18,393 bases of DNA from positions 1 through 18,393 of the forward strand of contig CAZSGE010000051.1 in NCBI GenBank assembly GCA_964606325.1. The letters are read 5' to 3'. A model generated the notes under the pieces. It did not search any database. It was not told the origin of the DNA and saw only the letters and a list, made by a program, of their open reading frames with translations. This stretch comes from Berkiella sp964606325 (GTDB lineage: Bacteria; Pseudomonadota; Gammaproteobacteria; Berkiellales; Berkiellaceae). How positions within the stretch are numbered: position 1 is the stretch's first letter; every line of letters starts with the position of its first letter. The translations under genes were made by a program, and so were the position numbers. Shown here in pieces: positions 5,881 to 14,994 of this stretch.

Positions 5881-7020
5881 GTGCTGATTGAGAATAAGCC
5901 AACTGTTCTTGTATTAGGTGGTTATGGTAACTTTGGAGCGCGTATATGTACGCTGTTAGCGCAAGATCCACACCTTCATGTGATTATTGCTGGGCGAAAT
6001 AAGCATAAAGCACAAAAACTCGTTGATAAAATAAGTCACGCGAATCCTTCCGCCAATATTAGCGCATTACAGATAGACTGGTTGCTTGATGATTTTCCAG
6101 TCCTTTTGCAAAAGGCACATCCGCAAGTGCTTATTCATACTGCAGGTCCTTTTCAGGGGCAAGATTATAAAGTCGCAAACACCTGTATAGCCTTGAATAT
6201 CCACTATCTAGATCTATCGGATGGCCGTGAATTTGTTACACACATAGTAGAGCTTGATGAAAAAGCCAAGAAAAATGAAGTTGCCGTTATTAGTGGGGCG
6301 AGTTCTGTGCCTGGCATTTCATCGGTTGTGATTGAACATTATGCCCATAAATTTGGAATTTTAAGAGAAATTGATTTTGGGATTGCGCCTGCCAATAAAA
6401 TTGAAAGGGGAGACGCGCTGATACAGGCCATATTAGGCTATACCGGTAAACCATTTTTACGACTTGAAAATGGAAAATGGGTGACGGTATTTGGCTGGCA
6501 AAATGTGCATCGCCATTACTATGGTGACAACTTAGGATTAAGATGGCACGCCAACTGTGATATTCCAGATTTGGTTTTATTGCCACAAAAGTATCCAATG
6601 TTAAAAACAGTTGAATTTTACGCAGGCATGGAAATTCCCCTTTTACATCTTGGATTGTGGGGTATGTCATGGTTGACCCGGGCAAAAATCATAAGAAACT
6701 GGTCCTATTTTTACAGATCTATCGCAGCAATGAGCCGTTGGTTTAAAAAGAGCGGAACCGACGCAGGAGGCATGTATATTCGTATGGTGGGGTCAAGCCA
6801 GCGTTATCAACCGCTGGAAATAAACTGGATCCTCGTGGCAGAAAGGGGGCATGGTCCTTATATGCCGATTATTCCATGCTTAATATTAGTGAAAAAAATA
6901 TTGCAAGGTGAAATAGAGCCAGGGGCGCGACCTTGTTTTGAAATGTTTAGCCTAGAAGAGTTTGAGCAAGCTATTACCAAATGGAGTATTTATACTACTA
7001 TTGAGGAAAAAGAAAGCTAG
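5881..7020 (+). CDS. Saccharopine dehydrogenase-like NAD(P)-binding oxidoreductase
   Basis: This 379-residue protein has an N-terminal Rossmann fold of the saccharopine dehydrogenase NADP-binding family (PF03435). It opens with VLVLGGYGNFGARI (nucleotide loop GGYGNFG at 13-19), then AGRN at 37-40, the HTAGPF block near 85 and YLDLSDGREFV about 30 residues later. The C-terminal half lacks the lysine-pathway signature residues I would expect of true saccharopine dehydrogenase, so this is the broad group of uncharacterised oxidoreductases. The start is a GTG at 5881, chosen because AAGGAGA (5867-5873) lies seven bases upstream. The DUF2269-like membrane gene begins one base after its stop, so the two form an operon; I recall this pairing from other proteobacteria, though I cannot check it here. 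It is likely cytoplasmic and associated with that membrane partner. Substrate unknown. Confidence 0.88.
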   Translation: MLIENKPTVLVLGGYGNFGARICTLLAQDPHLHVIIAGRNKHKAQKLVDKISHANPSANISALQIDWLLDDFPVLLQKAHPQVLIHTAGPFQGQDYKVANTCIALNIHYLDLSDGREFVTHIVELDEKAKKNEVAVISGASSVPGISSVVIEHYAHKFGILREIDFGIAPANKIERGDALIQAILGYTGKPFLRLENGKWVTVFGWQNVHRHYYGDNLGLRWHANCDIPDLVLLPQKYPMLKTVEFYAGMEIPLLHLGLWGMSWLTRAKIIRNWSYFYRSIAAMSRWFKKSGTDAGGMYIRMVGSSQRYQPLEINWILVAERGHGPYMPIIPCLILVKKILQGEIEPGARPCFEMFSLEEFEQAITKWSIYTTIEEKES

Positions 7021-7021
7021 T

Positions 7022-7507
7022 ATGGATTATTTCACTTTAAAATATATTCATATTATAAGTGCAACAGTTTTATTTGGGACAGGTTTAGGCACGGCTTTTT
7101 TTATGTTGATGGCCTACTTTAGCAGAGATATCTCTACATTAACCAATACAACCAAGAACGTGATTTTGGCGGATTGGTTTTTCACAACCCCCTCAGTCAT
7201 TATCCAGCCAATCACTGGTATTTGGTTAATGACAATTTTGCATTATTCATATAATTCTCTTTGGTTTGCTTGGACGATAGGGCTTTATGCATTAGCGGGA
7301 ATATGTTGGATAGTGGTGGTGTTTATTCAGTATCGGCTACATAACATGGTTAAAAAAATCGCGATACCACATGCTCATTTACCACGCCAATATCATATCT
7401 TAATGCGTTGGTGGTTTGCCTTGGGGGTAGTGGCATTTGCCGCTATTTTAATTATTTACTGGTTGATGGTGAGCAAGCTTGGGCTATCGGCTCAAGCTAT
7501 CATATAG
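7022..7507 (+). CDS. DUF2269-like integral membrane protein
   Basis: This protein of 161 residues has four predicted membrane helices, at about 8-32, 52-76, 79-105 and 130-152. It fits the DUF2269 family, which begins with a KYIHIISATVLFGTGLG-type helix and carries a GIWLM-type motif after the second helix. Function is unknown; a His in the first helix and other conserved polar residues have led to suggestions of redox partners, but nothing here proves that. The ATG at 7022 lies one base after the stop of the oxidoreductase gene; a longer in-frame opening from 6962 lies inside that gene and is not the start. GAGGA (7003-7007) is the nearest ribosome-binding site, at long spacing, so coupling is likely. 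Its last 8 bp overlap the stop end of the convergent minus-strand gene. Confidence 0.85.
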   Translation: MDYFTLKYIHIISATVLFGTGLGTAFFMLMAYFSRDISTLTNTTKNVILADWFFTTPSVIIQPITGIWLMTILHYSYNSLWFAWTIGLYALAGICWIVVVFIQYRLHNMVKKIAIPHAHLPRQYHILMRWWFALGVVAFAAILIIYWLMVSKLGLSAQAII

Positions 7508-9137
7508 TCGATTCAATTCGTTTACATTTTTCCTGGAGCGACATCGGAATATTAACGGGTGCATGCCATGAGCCGTCTGGTCTAATGATATTTTTTTCGT
7601 GCAGCGATTTAAGTAAGGTGATAGAGGGTTGGTAACCTTGTTGATTGTGCATTCTAATGGCTATATTTTCGCTACTGTTAACAGGCGTACCTAAAGCTTG
7701 TAAATGAACAATCAATTGCTGCATGACAGAAACTTCATTCTGATCTAAATTATTTTTCAATAAGGACATTCCCTTTTCAATTGCGAGCTTTAGTGCTTCA
7801 TTAGACAGGGCAGTTTCAGAGTTTAGCTTGTTTAAGCAATCTTTTATTTGTGATTTTACCTCAGGGGTGAGATTGAATGATTGATTTAATTTTCCTAAGT
7901 CTTTAAATATCTTATCAGCTTGGTCTTTTAGCTCTTTATTGATGTTTGGCATATTCGTGATAGGTGGTTCGATATTTGTCATTGCTACATTTTCAGGAAT
8001 TAAAAAATCACCTGAGGTTGTTTGAGAAAAAGCGGTTCCCAATTTGCTATCAACACTTTTAAAACCTTTTATAATCAACGCTTTTAAAAACGAACGTGCT
8101 GAACCAGGAATAACAGAGGTTATGCATTTTGCAATGAATTTTAAACTATCATGTACAGGTGCTGGAAAAAAAAGTGCTATATAATATATTGTACTAATAT
8201 GTCTGCTTAAGAATAAAGAGATAGATTTTGCCATCACAAAATCAAGCAATAAATATGCGGCGCTTAACGTAAGTAAGATAAGAATCGCTTCAACTGCAAA
8301 ATCTAGATTCGAAATGAAAGCCTCAATCAAGCGTGTAAACTTGTTAGATATGGTTTTGGTATAATTTTGGGGCTTACATGAAGCCTTATAAAGGTTTTCA
8401 ATATCTACTATTAACTGTTGAAGTAGCTCATGATGTTTGAATTTTAATTTGGGTAAATGATCTTTAAGCTGGATAGTTGAGGCCCCATGTTTAGGAGCAT
8501 GAATTAGATCTACTATTTGACCTAAAATATAAATTTGAATTATGTTTCTAAAAATGGGGGCACAATCAGCCCCAGCATCTGGGTTAGCATGCCATAACCA
8601 TTCCAAAGCGGATTTATTATGTTTGCTAGTAAATTTGCGATTAGAAGGCGTGATACCAAACAATCTAAAAGGTTGTAGATAATAAAGATGTAATTGATAA
8701 TCTTCACTGTCTGGATTTGGATTGGCCAAGTAGGCATTTGATTGGATTGAAGATACTAATTGCTCAGGTGCCAAGGAGTTGATATTAAGATATTTTAACA
8801 ACAGCCAGTCAATCATTTTTGAGCGATCAATTTTATCGGATGAAATAATTTCATCTAATGCTGTTTTAAGCATAGGATCAAATTTTCGCCAAAAACTCGA
8901 CGTTAAGAGATCATTCACATCATGTGGATTACGACAAGCAAAGCCATTTGCTTCGAATTCACTGTAACCTTGTACGTTTTCTTTCAGTTCAGGGAAGTGA
9001 GCTAATCCGTTTTTTAACATATTTGCAATGAGCTTGGGCGTACTTTCCATTAAAGGAAGTGCTGTATCTACACTATTTTGCCTATCTGGACACGGACTTG
9101 GCATTGATGAACTCAGCAAATTGAATTTATTTGCCAA
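7500..9137 (-). CDS. Hypothetical membrane protein, effector-like (545 residues)
   Basis: I do not recognise a family. There is no signal peptide. Residues 1-270 are mixed helical and polar. A hydrophobic block at about 281-303 (AVEAILILLTLSAAYLLLDF) and a second at 314-328 could form a membrane hairpin. Residues 395-485 are helical and charged (coiled-coil-like), and the tail ends KRIESTI. The start is uncertain: the longest frame begins with TTG at 9137 and an ATG lies at 9104 (residue 12); neither has a good ribosome-binding site. It lies 70 bp downstream of the giant minus-strand gene and is probably cotranscribed with it. Its 3' end overlaps the convergent DUF2269-like gene by 8 bp. Its build (long, helical, mid-protein membrane segment, no homologue recognised) resembles type IV effectors, but that is only inference. 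Confidence 0.7.
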   Translation of the reverse strand: MANKFNLLSSSMPSPCPDRQNSVDTALPLMESTPKLIANMLKNGLAHFPELKENVQGYSEFEANGFACRNPHDVNDLLTSSFWRKFDPMLKTALDEIISSDKIDRSKMIDWLLLKYLNINSLAPEQLVSSIQSNAYLANPNPDSEDYQLHLYYLQPFRLFGITPSNRKFTSKHNKSALEWLWHANPDAGADCAPIFRNIIQIYILGQIVDLIHAPKHGASTIQLKDHLPKLKFKHHELLQQLIVDIENLYKASCKPQNYTKTISNKFTRLIEAFISNLDFAVEAILILLTLSAAYLLLDFVMAKSISLFLSRHISTIYYIALFFPAPVHDSLKFIAKCITSVIPGSARSFLKALIIKGFKSVDSKLGTAFSQTTSGDFLIPENVAMTNIEPPITNMPNINKELKDQADKIFKDLGKLNQSFNLTPEVKSQIKDCLNKLNSETALSNEALKLAIEKGMSLLKNNLDQNEVSVMQQLIVHLQALGTPVNSSENIAIRMHNQQGYQPSITLLKSLHEKNIIRPDGSWHAPVNIPMSLQEKCKRIESTI

Positions 9138-9207
9138 ACATAATATCAGTTATTAAAGAAACTTCAAGTGTATAAATTAATGAAAATAAAAGTCGGCTAA
9201 CTTATAT

Positions 9208-12200
9208 CTAAAGTTCCGGCTTCTGCTTTTTGTTTGCACTTGCGCTTGTTGCAGGAGCGTAATCTGTAACAACGTCTTTATTAGTGGGAGGTTTATGACC
9301 TTGGGAAGGTAACAAGGATTTTCTTTTGCCTGGCTGCGCTGAAGCATTTGCTTTTTCGTGGAGTATTTTTCGTGCTTTCTCAATTACCTTTTGTGCGTCT
9401 TTGATTTCTTTTTCAATACCTTCTTTGCAAGTGTCTTTTTTTTCTTTTAGATTCGTTTCTTTTTCCCAAATTGATATGTATTGCTCCTTCCTTGAAGCAT
9501 TATCAATAGGTATTGACTCTTTTAGTAAATTAACGACATTCTCAATACCGTCAAGTTGGGCTTCATAGGTACTGGTTACTTGCTTTAATTCGTTCTCAAA
9601 AATAGCAAGTTGTGCCTCTGTTAAGTCCTCTGGGTCTGCTTCCTGAATTTTTTGTAAATCAATATAAGTACTATATGGCAACTTTTCATAAGTTTGTTGT
9701 GCAAAAAGAAAAGCTGTTCGTAATTGTTCTAATTTGGGTTTGTCAAAATCATTCCAAGCTAAGCTTCGAGAAACATAAGTTATCGCTTGATTGTCCGAAA
9801 CTTTTGAAGCAATCAAGTTAATGATCCTTTCATCATGATTTCTAGTATTAATCAAGTTTGAAGTTTTTACATGAGTTAAAAAGTCAATGCCGATATCACC
9901 AATGGTTGATGATTTGTTTTTTTCAAACAAAGATAATATTTTTTCAAAGAGTTCTTTTTCATGTCCGGCATACGCATGCTTTTTGATAAGCAGGCTTGCA
10001 GCTTGACCTTTTTCAGAATGTATAGCTTGGCTTAAAGCGGTTGTTAAAACATCATCCAATTTTTGATTGTCAGCAAAGTCTAACAAAATTATTAATGCGG
10101 TAGCATTATTCTCTTTGGCCATTTTGTAAATGGCCTTTTGTAGAATGGAGGATAGCTTATTTTGTGTGTCAGATTCATGATGTTTAACTTGCTTTAGCAG
10201 AGATCTTAGTTCCATTAAGTTTTCAGGGGATTCTACGCTCGGCTTATTCAAAATGGTATTGATTTTATCTTCAAGATCTTGTAATTCATCACGTTTGACT
10301 GAATTTTGATTTGCGGGTGCTTCTGAGACAACTATTTCATTTGTATTTTGAATTTCAGGAACAATAACACCGTGAGAAACTAATTTTTGTAAATTTGTGA
10401 GTTGAATTCGAACATTCTGAGTTTCTATTTCTTGTTGTATTTCATCTAAAACTGTAGATTGTGGAATGGGGGGAGTGGCATAACTTTCAGGTGTAATTTC
10501 GTCGCCCATATCTGATGGCGTGAATGACGATGCTAAATTTTCCTGTGGGTATAAGATTGAAGCTATTGATACGTCAAAAGCTCTTAATGCTAGGTCAATT
10601 TCTTGCTCCCATTTCTGTATATGCTCTTTTCTGCGCTCTAAGTTCTCGGTATACAAATAACGTATCATATTTTCAGATTTACCTTTAAGCGTTCTTATCC
10701 TTTCTACTTTGTCTGCTAACTGCTTTGCATCATGATTTAAGGCTTCGATTCCTGCTGTAGTATGAGTGTGTTTAGCCGTTTTCACCAAAATCGACTCTTC
10801 TAATTTTAAAGAATCGGTTAGTTGATTTAAAAAGATATACCATTTTCTTATGTCTTGTAGCGTTGGGCCATCATTATCGACTAGCATTTGACGAAATCCA
10901 CGCTCAACGCCTGAAAGCACTGATTCATCTGATGTCGATTCCAAAATCGTTTTTAAGGTTTCAATGTCAGGCATAAAGTCTGTGTTAAACATAATGTAAT
11001 TTACAATATCTTGTTTGTCATTTATTAATCCTTGCGTAAAAGCAGCGTTGAGATGTTCATGACTAAAAACTATATCCTTCCTATAATTTAAAATACTTTT
11101 AAACAGTTCTAATCTTCCCTGACTAGCCGCGATGGTTAAGGCTGCACTTAATTCATATAAATCTATGCCATTTTGTGAAGTATTCTTGTTTAAAATTGCT
11201 TCTGCTGCATTAAGGTTTTGTTTGTTTACTGCCATGATCAATGCTTTTCCAAGCGCTGTTTTACTCAAATTTTCCATTTTTGAAGGAACAAGACCATCAG
11301 TTATTGTTGCGTAAACTTCAAATGGTACTGCATATAAAGTGGAGCTGCTATCATAGCTTTTTTGAATTTTATCAAGTCTAGATGAATACAGTTTTCTTAG
11401 CATATCCTCTTCAAATGTGCTTGTGCCTAATTCTTTATATAAGGGAAGCAAAGTAGTTCTTTTGCTTTCAAGATCTGCGAGAGAAGCAAAAGCGTTTTTA
11501 ACATTTGTGCTTATTTGAGCTCTTAGGACTTGATATTTTGCAATCCGTTCTAAATTCGCTTCTGACTTTTCTGAAACCTCACTATCTATATCTTCCTGAA
11601 GCTCAGCTAGTTCAAGCATTTGAGATTCAATTGCTTGAATGTCGTGATGTATAGATGTTTCAAGGTGACGAGTATGCGATTTTTCTGCAAGTTGAGCTTC
11701 TTTTAAAATATCCTCCAAAGCTCCAATACAACTTGCAGAGATGTCTTGTGATTTAAGCTTCTCAATATTTTGATCGATTTCATGAATAAATTGAGTAAGA
11801 TCTTCATAATTTAAAGCTGCATAATTTGGAGTGGCTTTTTTGTGAAATGACTTTAAAATAGTGGCGTAATTATCGCTATATAATTGTAGAAGCTCTTCAT
11901 CAGCCCTTGCGCTAGCTTCGGCATGTTCAATGCTCTGTTGAGTCACAAAACCTAGTAAATTCCATAGCCTTGAATCAAATGTCGCTTTCAATTTCTCTAC
12001 AGTTTTAACTGAGTTAAGAGATTTTTCTTTTAAATATAACAATTCAGAATTTAAGTCAGATAGTTTATTTCTTAGTTCCACAGCCGAAAGCTTGTTTGCT
12101 TGTTGAATGTTTGTGCTTATGCTTTGTTTAACTATCGTTGAAAATTCTTGATAATATTTCAATAAATTATTTTCTTCAGTAGTTCGATTATTTTTTAAGG

Positions 12201-14841
12201 TTAATTGATTGCTAGCCGTTTGTAAGGATAGGTAAATTATCTCAAGATCTTTTAGCGCGACCTTGTCACTTGTGCGAGAGAACAGAGAAATAGCTTCCTT
12301 GGCAACGTGCTGGTTTAATTGTGAAATGCTGTTTGCTGATAAATCACTCAAATTACATTCTGGCAATGTTTGTATGAATTTAAAGGGATCGCATAACTCT
12401 TTAGTGCCATTAAAGTTTGCATATGCAGCGCTCACGACCTTCTTGGCTTTTGCGAGCAATGTTTCTTGTGCAGCAAGTTTTCTATCATTAATCGTTTCTG
12501 ATAATTTTATAGCGAGCTGTTCAAACGGTACGTTCGTTTGAATATTTGAACCGATTATTTTCCTATCAAAATTAACAAACTCCCTTTTGTTTGAATTTAC
12601 TTCATTTAAGCTAGATACTAAGTCCTGTAATGAAAGTGTGTCAAGAGTCTCTGATTCGCTTTTATTATTTAATTTTAAAACAAGTTCGTTCATTAATATT
12701 GCGAGGATATTATGACTTTCTCTTAGTTGTTCTTGGAGATTAAAAATTAATGCAGTATTATCTTTAGTTGAAATTTCAATTTCAGACTTAATTTTTAGAT
12801 AATCTTCTTTGATATTACTCATTTTTAAACGAATAGAGTTTAATAGTTCTTTAGATGATTGCTTATTTGCATCTTCAAATTGCTGTTTAAGTTTTGATGT
12901 TCTGGCTTTTAGCGCTACTTGGATATGCAAAGCTAAACCAATAGGCTCCAATTCTTTATATGCCTTGTTAAGATTTTCTTGCTTCTCTTGCATGTTGATC
13001 ATGCTTTTAGTTTTGATGCCAAAAACAGAGGCAACATTGTCACGCCATCTTGTGAGCGTGCCTCTTACTGTTTTTTGACGTCTTTCCATTTCTCCGTTTA
13101 TATCAGATCGAATATTATTAATTTCAGAAACTTTAAGTTTGTAATTCTCGTTGATCTTTGCTATGGCTAATTCTCGTTGTTTTATGTGCTGTTCAATATT
13201 GTCTTTAGTAAGTCTGAAGATGTTGTCATTTGCACATAAAGAAAATGCATCTCTATAATTGTTGTATTGGTTTTCTGCATCTTTAAACTGTTTTTTAATT
13301 GAAGCAAATTCTGAGCTATCTTTGTCAAGTGATTGAGCTTTATTATACTCTTGAAAATTCCGTTTATAGGTTATCATTGCTTCAATGAATTCATGAACAA
13401 GATCATGATCGTCTATACTATTCCCAGCTTTTTCAATTATTTTGTCTCTTATTTCTCTTTTAATTCTATTGTTTTCATCAGCTTTTATCAGCCATAAATC
13501 ATAAATGGTAGCAACATCATCATTAACTCTTCGTAATAGTAGCTCTCCACCACCCTTGAACTTGTCTAAAGCATAACTCTCTATTCTACCTTTCTGCCAA
13601 TTTGCCAAAAACATACCTGCATTAGCTAGTAAACCTGTGCCCATCATTTTGTTTAGATCAGGTCCGGCTGCTTGTGTGACATTTCTAATGCTTTGGGCAT
13701 GATTAATGCCAGACAATAGTTCATTAGAAGTAAAATTAATCACTTTTATGTAATTAGCATTGGCTTGATTAAAATAAGGCGTCTTAGCTTTATTTACTAT
13801 TCGTTGATTTTCCTCGATAACTATTTTTTTTATATTTTCAAGAGGGTCATCTTGAGTTGAGAGATCCATGTGTCCATTTTCTACGAAATCCATTTTCATT
13901 TTCTTAAATAAAAAATAACCTTCTGGTGTGTTGAGCGTTTTGTAATTTTTATAAAGATCTTTTGCGTTTTTAAATCCCAATTTATTAGCTATGTCATTTA
14001 AATATTTTTTTGCTGCTTTAGTATTTAGGTCGCTAAACCCTGCTTCATGGAAAAGCCTTTGTCTTTCTTTTTCAATTTCTTCTGCTGACGCCCCTACGGC
14101 TATGCTATTGATTTTCGATTTGATTTGGTAAAGTGTTGCGACTTGGGTATAAAAAAACTCAAATGATGCGCCATAGGTCTGTTCCGTTAAATACTTAGGT
14201 ATATCTTCAACAGAATTAATATGAATTTGTGATTGCACACTTTCATATTGTTCTTTGCTCATTCTATTTGCAAGTAAAGAAATTGGCTCCAATACATCCT
14301 TTGGTGTCTTGGCATGGATATTTGGCTGTTGTACAAGATTACTTACATTTAGCTCGAAAACACTTTGGATTTGATTTTCATAATTTTGAAGTAAATAGGA
14401 TACTATTCCTCTCGCAGCTTTTCCCACTAGTTTATGTTCTATGGCTCCCTCTTGATAAGCGTTTTCTTTTCCTGAAGGATTTAAAAAGGCATCAGCGTAT
14501 TTATTGTATTCTGTCAATAATGCGCCATGAACCCAGCTGGCAGAGCGATGGGCAAGAAAAATGAAATTATTGACATCGTTATCCATAAAATCTTTGGATG
14601 TTGCAAGTTTCGCTAGTTGTTCTTTGAGCGTGGCTAAAGCTGCTAAGTATTGTTCGCGAGATACGGTGGTTTGACGAAGAATCTGAAGGGCTTGGTTGAT
14701 TGCTTCGATTTCGTCGGGTACATGTTTAGTGAACTCAATTTTTTCATATCCTGAAACAAACAGGGTAATGTAATTATCGGCTATCTTTTTCCAAGAATCG
14801 TATAATTTAACATCTACCCGATCTAGTACATTTCCCAACAT
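9208..14841 (-). CDS. Giant coiled-coil protein with ankyrin-like repeats
   Basis: This 1877-residue protein is the largest gene in the window and has no signal peptide or clear membrane span. Residues 1-500 are helical with no recognised domain. About 500-1150 is rich in heptad-like coiled coil (for example LAELQEDIDSEVSEKSEANL). About 1190-1310 reads as at least three ankyrin-type repeats, the clearest being ALTIAASQGRLELFKSIL preceded by ALIMAVNKQNLNAAEAILN; a degenerate pair follows near 1560-1625 (AIYKMAKENNATALIILLDF). A Pro/Thr-rich linker lies between. Residues 1790-1847 are again coiled coil and the tail is basic (PGKRKS, KKQKPEL). The ATG at 14841 is backed by AGAGG five bases upstream. 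The next gene on the strand follows after 70 bp. Ankyrin plus coiled coil suggests binding to host proteins, as in Legionella, Coxiella and Berkiella effectors; enzymatic activity is not evident. Confidence 0.85.
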   Translation of the reverse strand: MLGNVLDRVDVKLYDSWKKIADNYITLFVSGYEKIEFTKHVPDEIEAINQALQILRQTTVSREQYLAALATLKEQLAKLATSKDFMDNDVNNFIFLAHRSASWVHGALLTEYNKYADAFLNPSGKENAYQEGAIEHKLVGKAARGIVSYLLQNYENQIQSVFELNVSNLVQQPNIHAKTPKDVLEPISLLANRMSKEQYESVQSQIHINSVEDIPKYLTEQTYGASFEFFYTQVATLYQIKSKINSIAVGASAEEIEKERQRLFHEAGFSDLNTKAAKKYLNDIANKLGFKNAKDLYKNYKTLNTPEGYFLFKKMKMDFVENGHMDLSTQDDPLENIKKIVIEENQRIVNKAKTPYFNQANANYIKVINFTSNELLSGINHAQSIRNVTQAAGPDLNKMMGTGLLANAGMFLANWQKGRIESYALDKFKGGGELLLRRVNDDVATIYDLWLIKADENNRIKREIRDKIIEKAGNSIDDHDLVHEFIEAMITYKRNFQEYNKAQSLDKDSSEFASIKKQFKDAENQYNNYRDAFSLCANDNIFRLTKDNIEQHIKQRELAIAKINENYKLKVSEINNIRSDINGEMERRQKTVRGTLTRWRDNVASVFGIKTKSMINMQEKQENLNKAYKELEPIGLALHIQVALKARTSKLKQQFEDANKQSSKELLNSIRLKMSNIKEDYLKIKSEIEISTKDNTALIFNLQEQLRESHNILAILMNELVLKLNNKSESETLDTLSLQDLVSSLNEVNSNKREFVNFDRKIIGSNIQTNVPFEQLAIKLSETINDRKLAAQETLLAKAKKVVSAAYANFNGTKELCDPFKFIQTLPECNLSDLSANSISQLNQHVAKEAISLFSRTSDKVALKDLEIIYLSLQTASNQLTLKNNRTTEENNLLKYYQEFSTIVKQSISTNIQQANKLSAVELRNKLSDLNSELLYLKEKSLNSVKTVEKLKATFDSRLWNLLGFVTQQSIEHAEASARADEELLQLYSDNYATILKSFHKKATPNYAALNYEDLTQFIHEIDQNIEKLKSQDISASCIGALEDILKEAQLAEKSHTRHLETSIHHDIQAIESQMLELAELQEDIDSEVSEKSEANLERIAKYQVLRAQISTNVKNAFASLADLESKRTTLLPLYKELGTSTFEEDMLRKLYSSRLDKIQKSYDSSSTLYAVPFEVYATITDGLVPSKMENLSKTALGKALIMAVNKQNLNAAEAILNKNTSQNGIDLYELSAALTIAASQGRLELFKSILNYRKDIVFSHEHLNAAFTQGLINDKQDIVNYIMFNTDFMPDIETLKTILESTSDESVLSGVERGFRQMLVDNDGPTLQDIRKWYIFLNQLTDSLKLEESILVKTAKHTHTTAGIEALNHDAKQLADKVERIRTLKGKSENMIRYLYTENLERRKEHIQKWEQEIDLALRAFDVSIASILYPQENLASSFTPSDMGDEITPESYATPPIPQSTVLDEIQQEIETQNVRIQLTNLQKLVSHGVIVPEIQNTNEIVVSEAPANQNSVKRDELQDLEDKINTILNKPSVESPENLMELRSLLKQVKHHESDTQNKLSSILQKAIYKMAKENNATALIILLDFADNQKLDDVLTTALSQAIHSEKGQAASLLIKKHAYAGHEKELFEKILSLFEKNKSSTIGDIGIDFLTHVKTSNLINTRNHDERIINLIASKVSDNQAITYVSRSLAWNDFDKPKLEQLRTAFLFAQQTYEKLPYSTYIDLQKIQEADPEDLTEAQLAIFENELKQVTSTYEAQLDGIENVVNLLKESIPIDNASRKEQYISIWEKETNLKEKKDTCKEGIEKEIKDAQKVIEKARKILHEKANASAQPGKRKSLLPSQGHKPPTNKDVVTDYAPATSASANKKQKPEL

Positions 14842-14994
14842 AAAAGCCTCTTGTTGTGCTTATCGTATCGCATTTTGATTACTTACACTTTTAGACAAGA
14901 AATGGTTCAAAAAGTTTCTTCATGTTTTTCATATAATTGATGTATATACACTAAATAGATTGATTTTCCAGCTTAGATTGACTTACTATTCTTT

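Noticed and set aside
5881..7020. True lysine-pathway saccharopine dehydrogenase
   Set aside because: Only the NAD(P)-binding domain family is evident, and pairing with a DUF2269-like membrane protein points to the uncharacterised oxidoreductase group.
9208..9219. C-terminal KPEL of the giant protein as a KDEL-like ER retention signal
   Set aside because: Proline at the second position does not fit the known retention pattern, and the protein has no signal peptide to enter the ER lumen.
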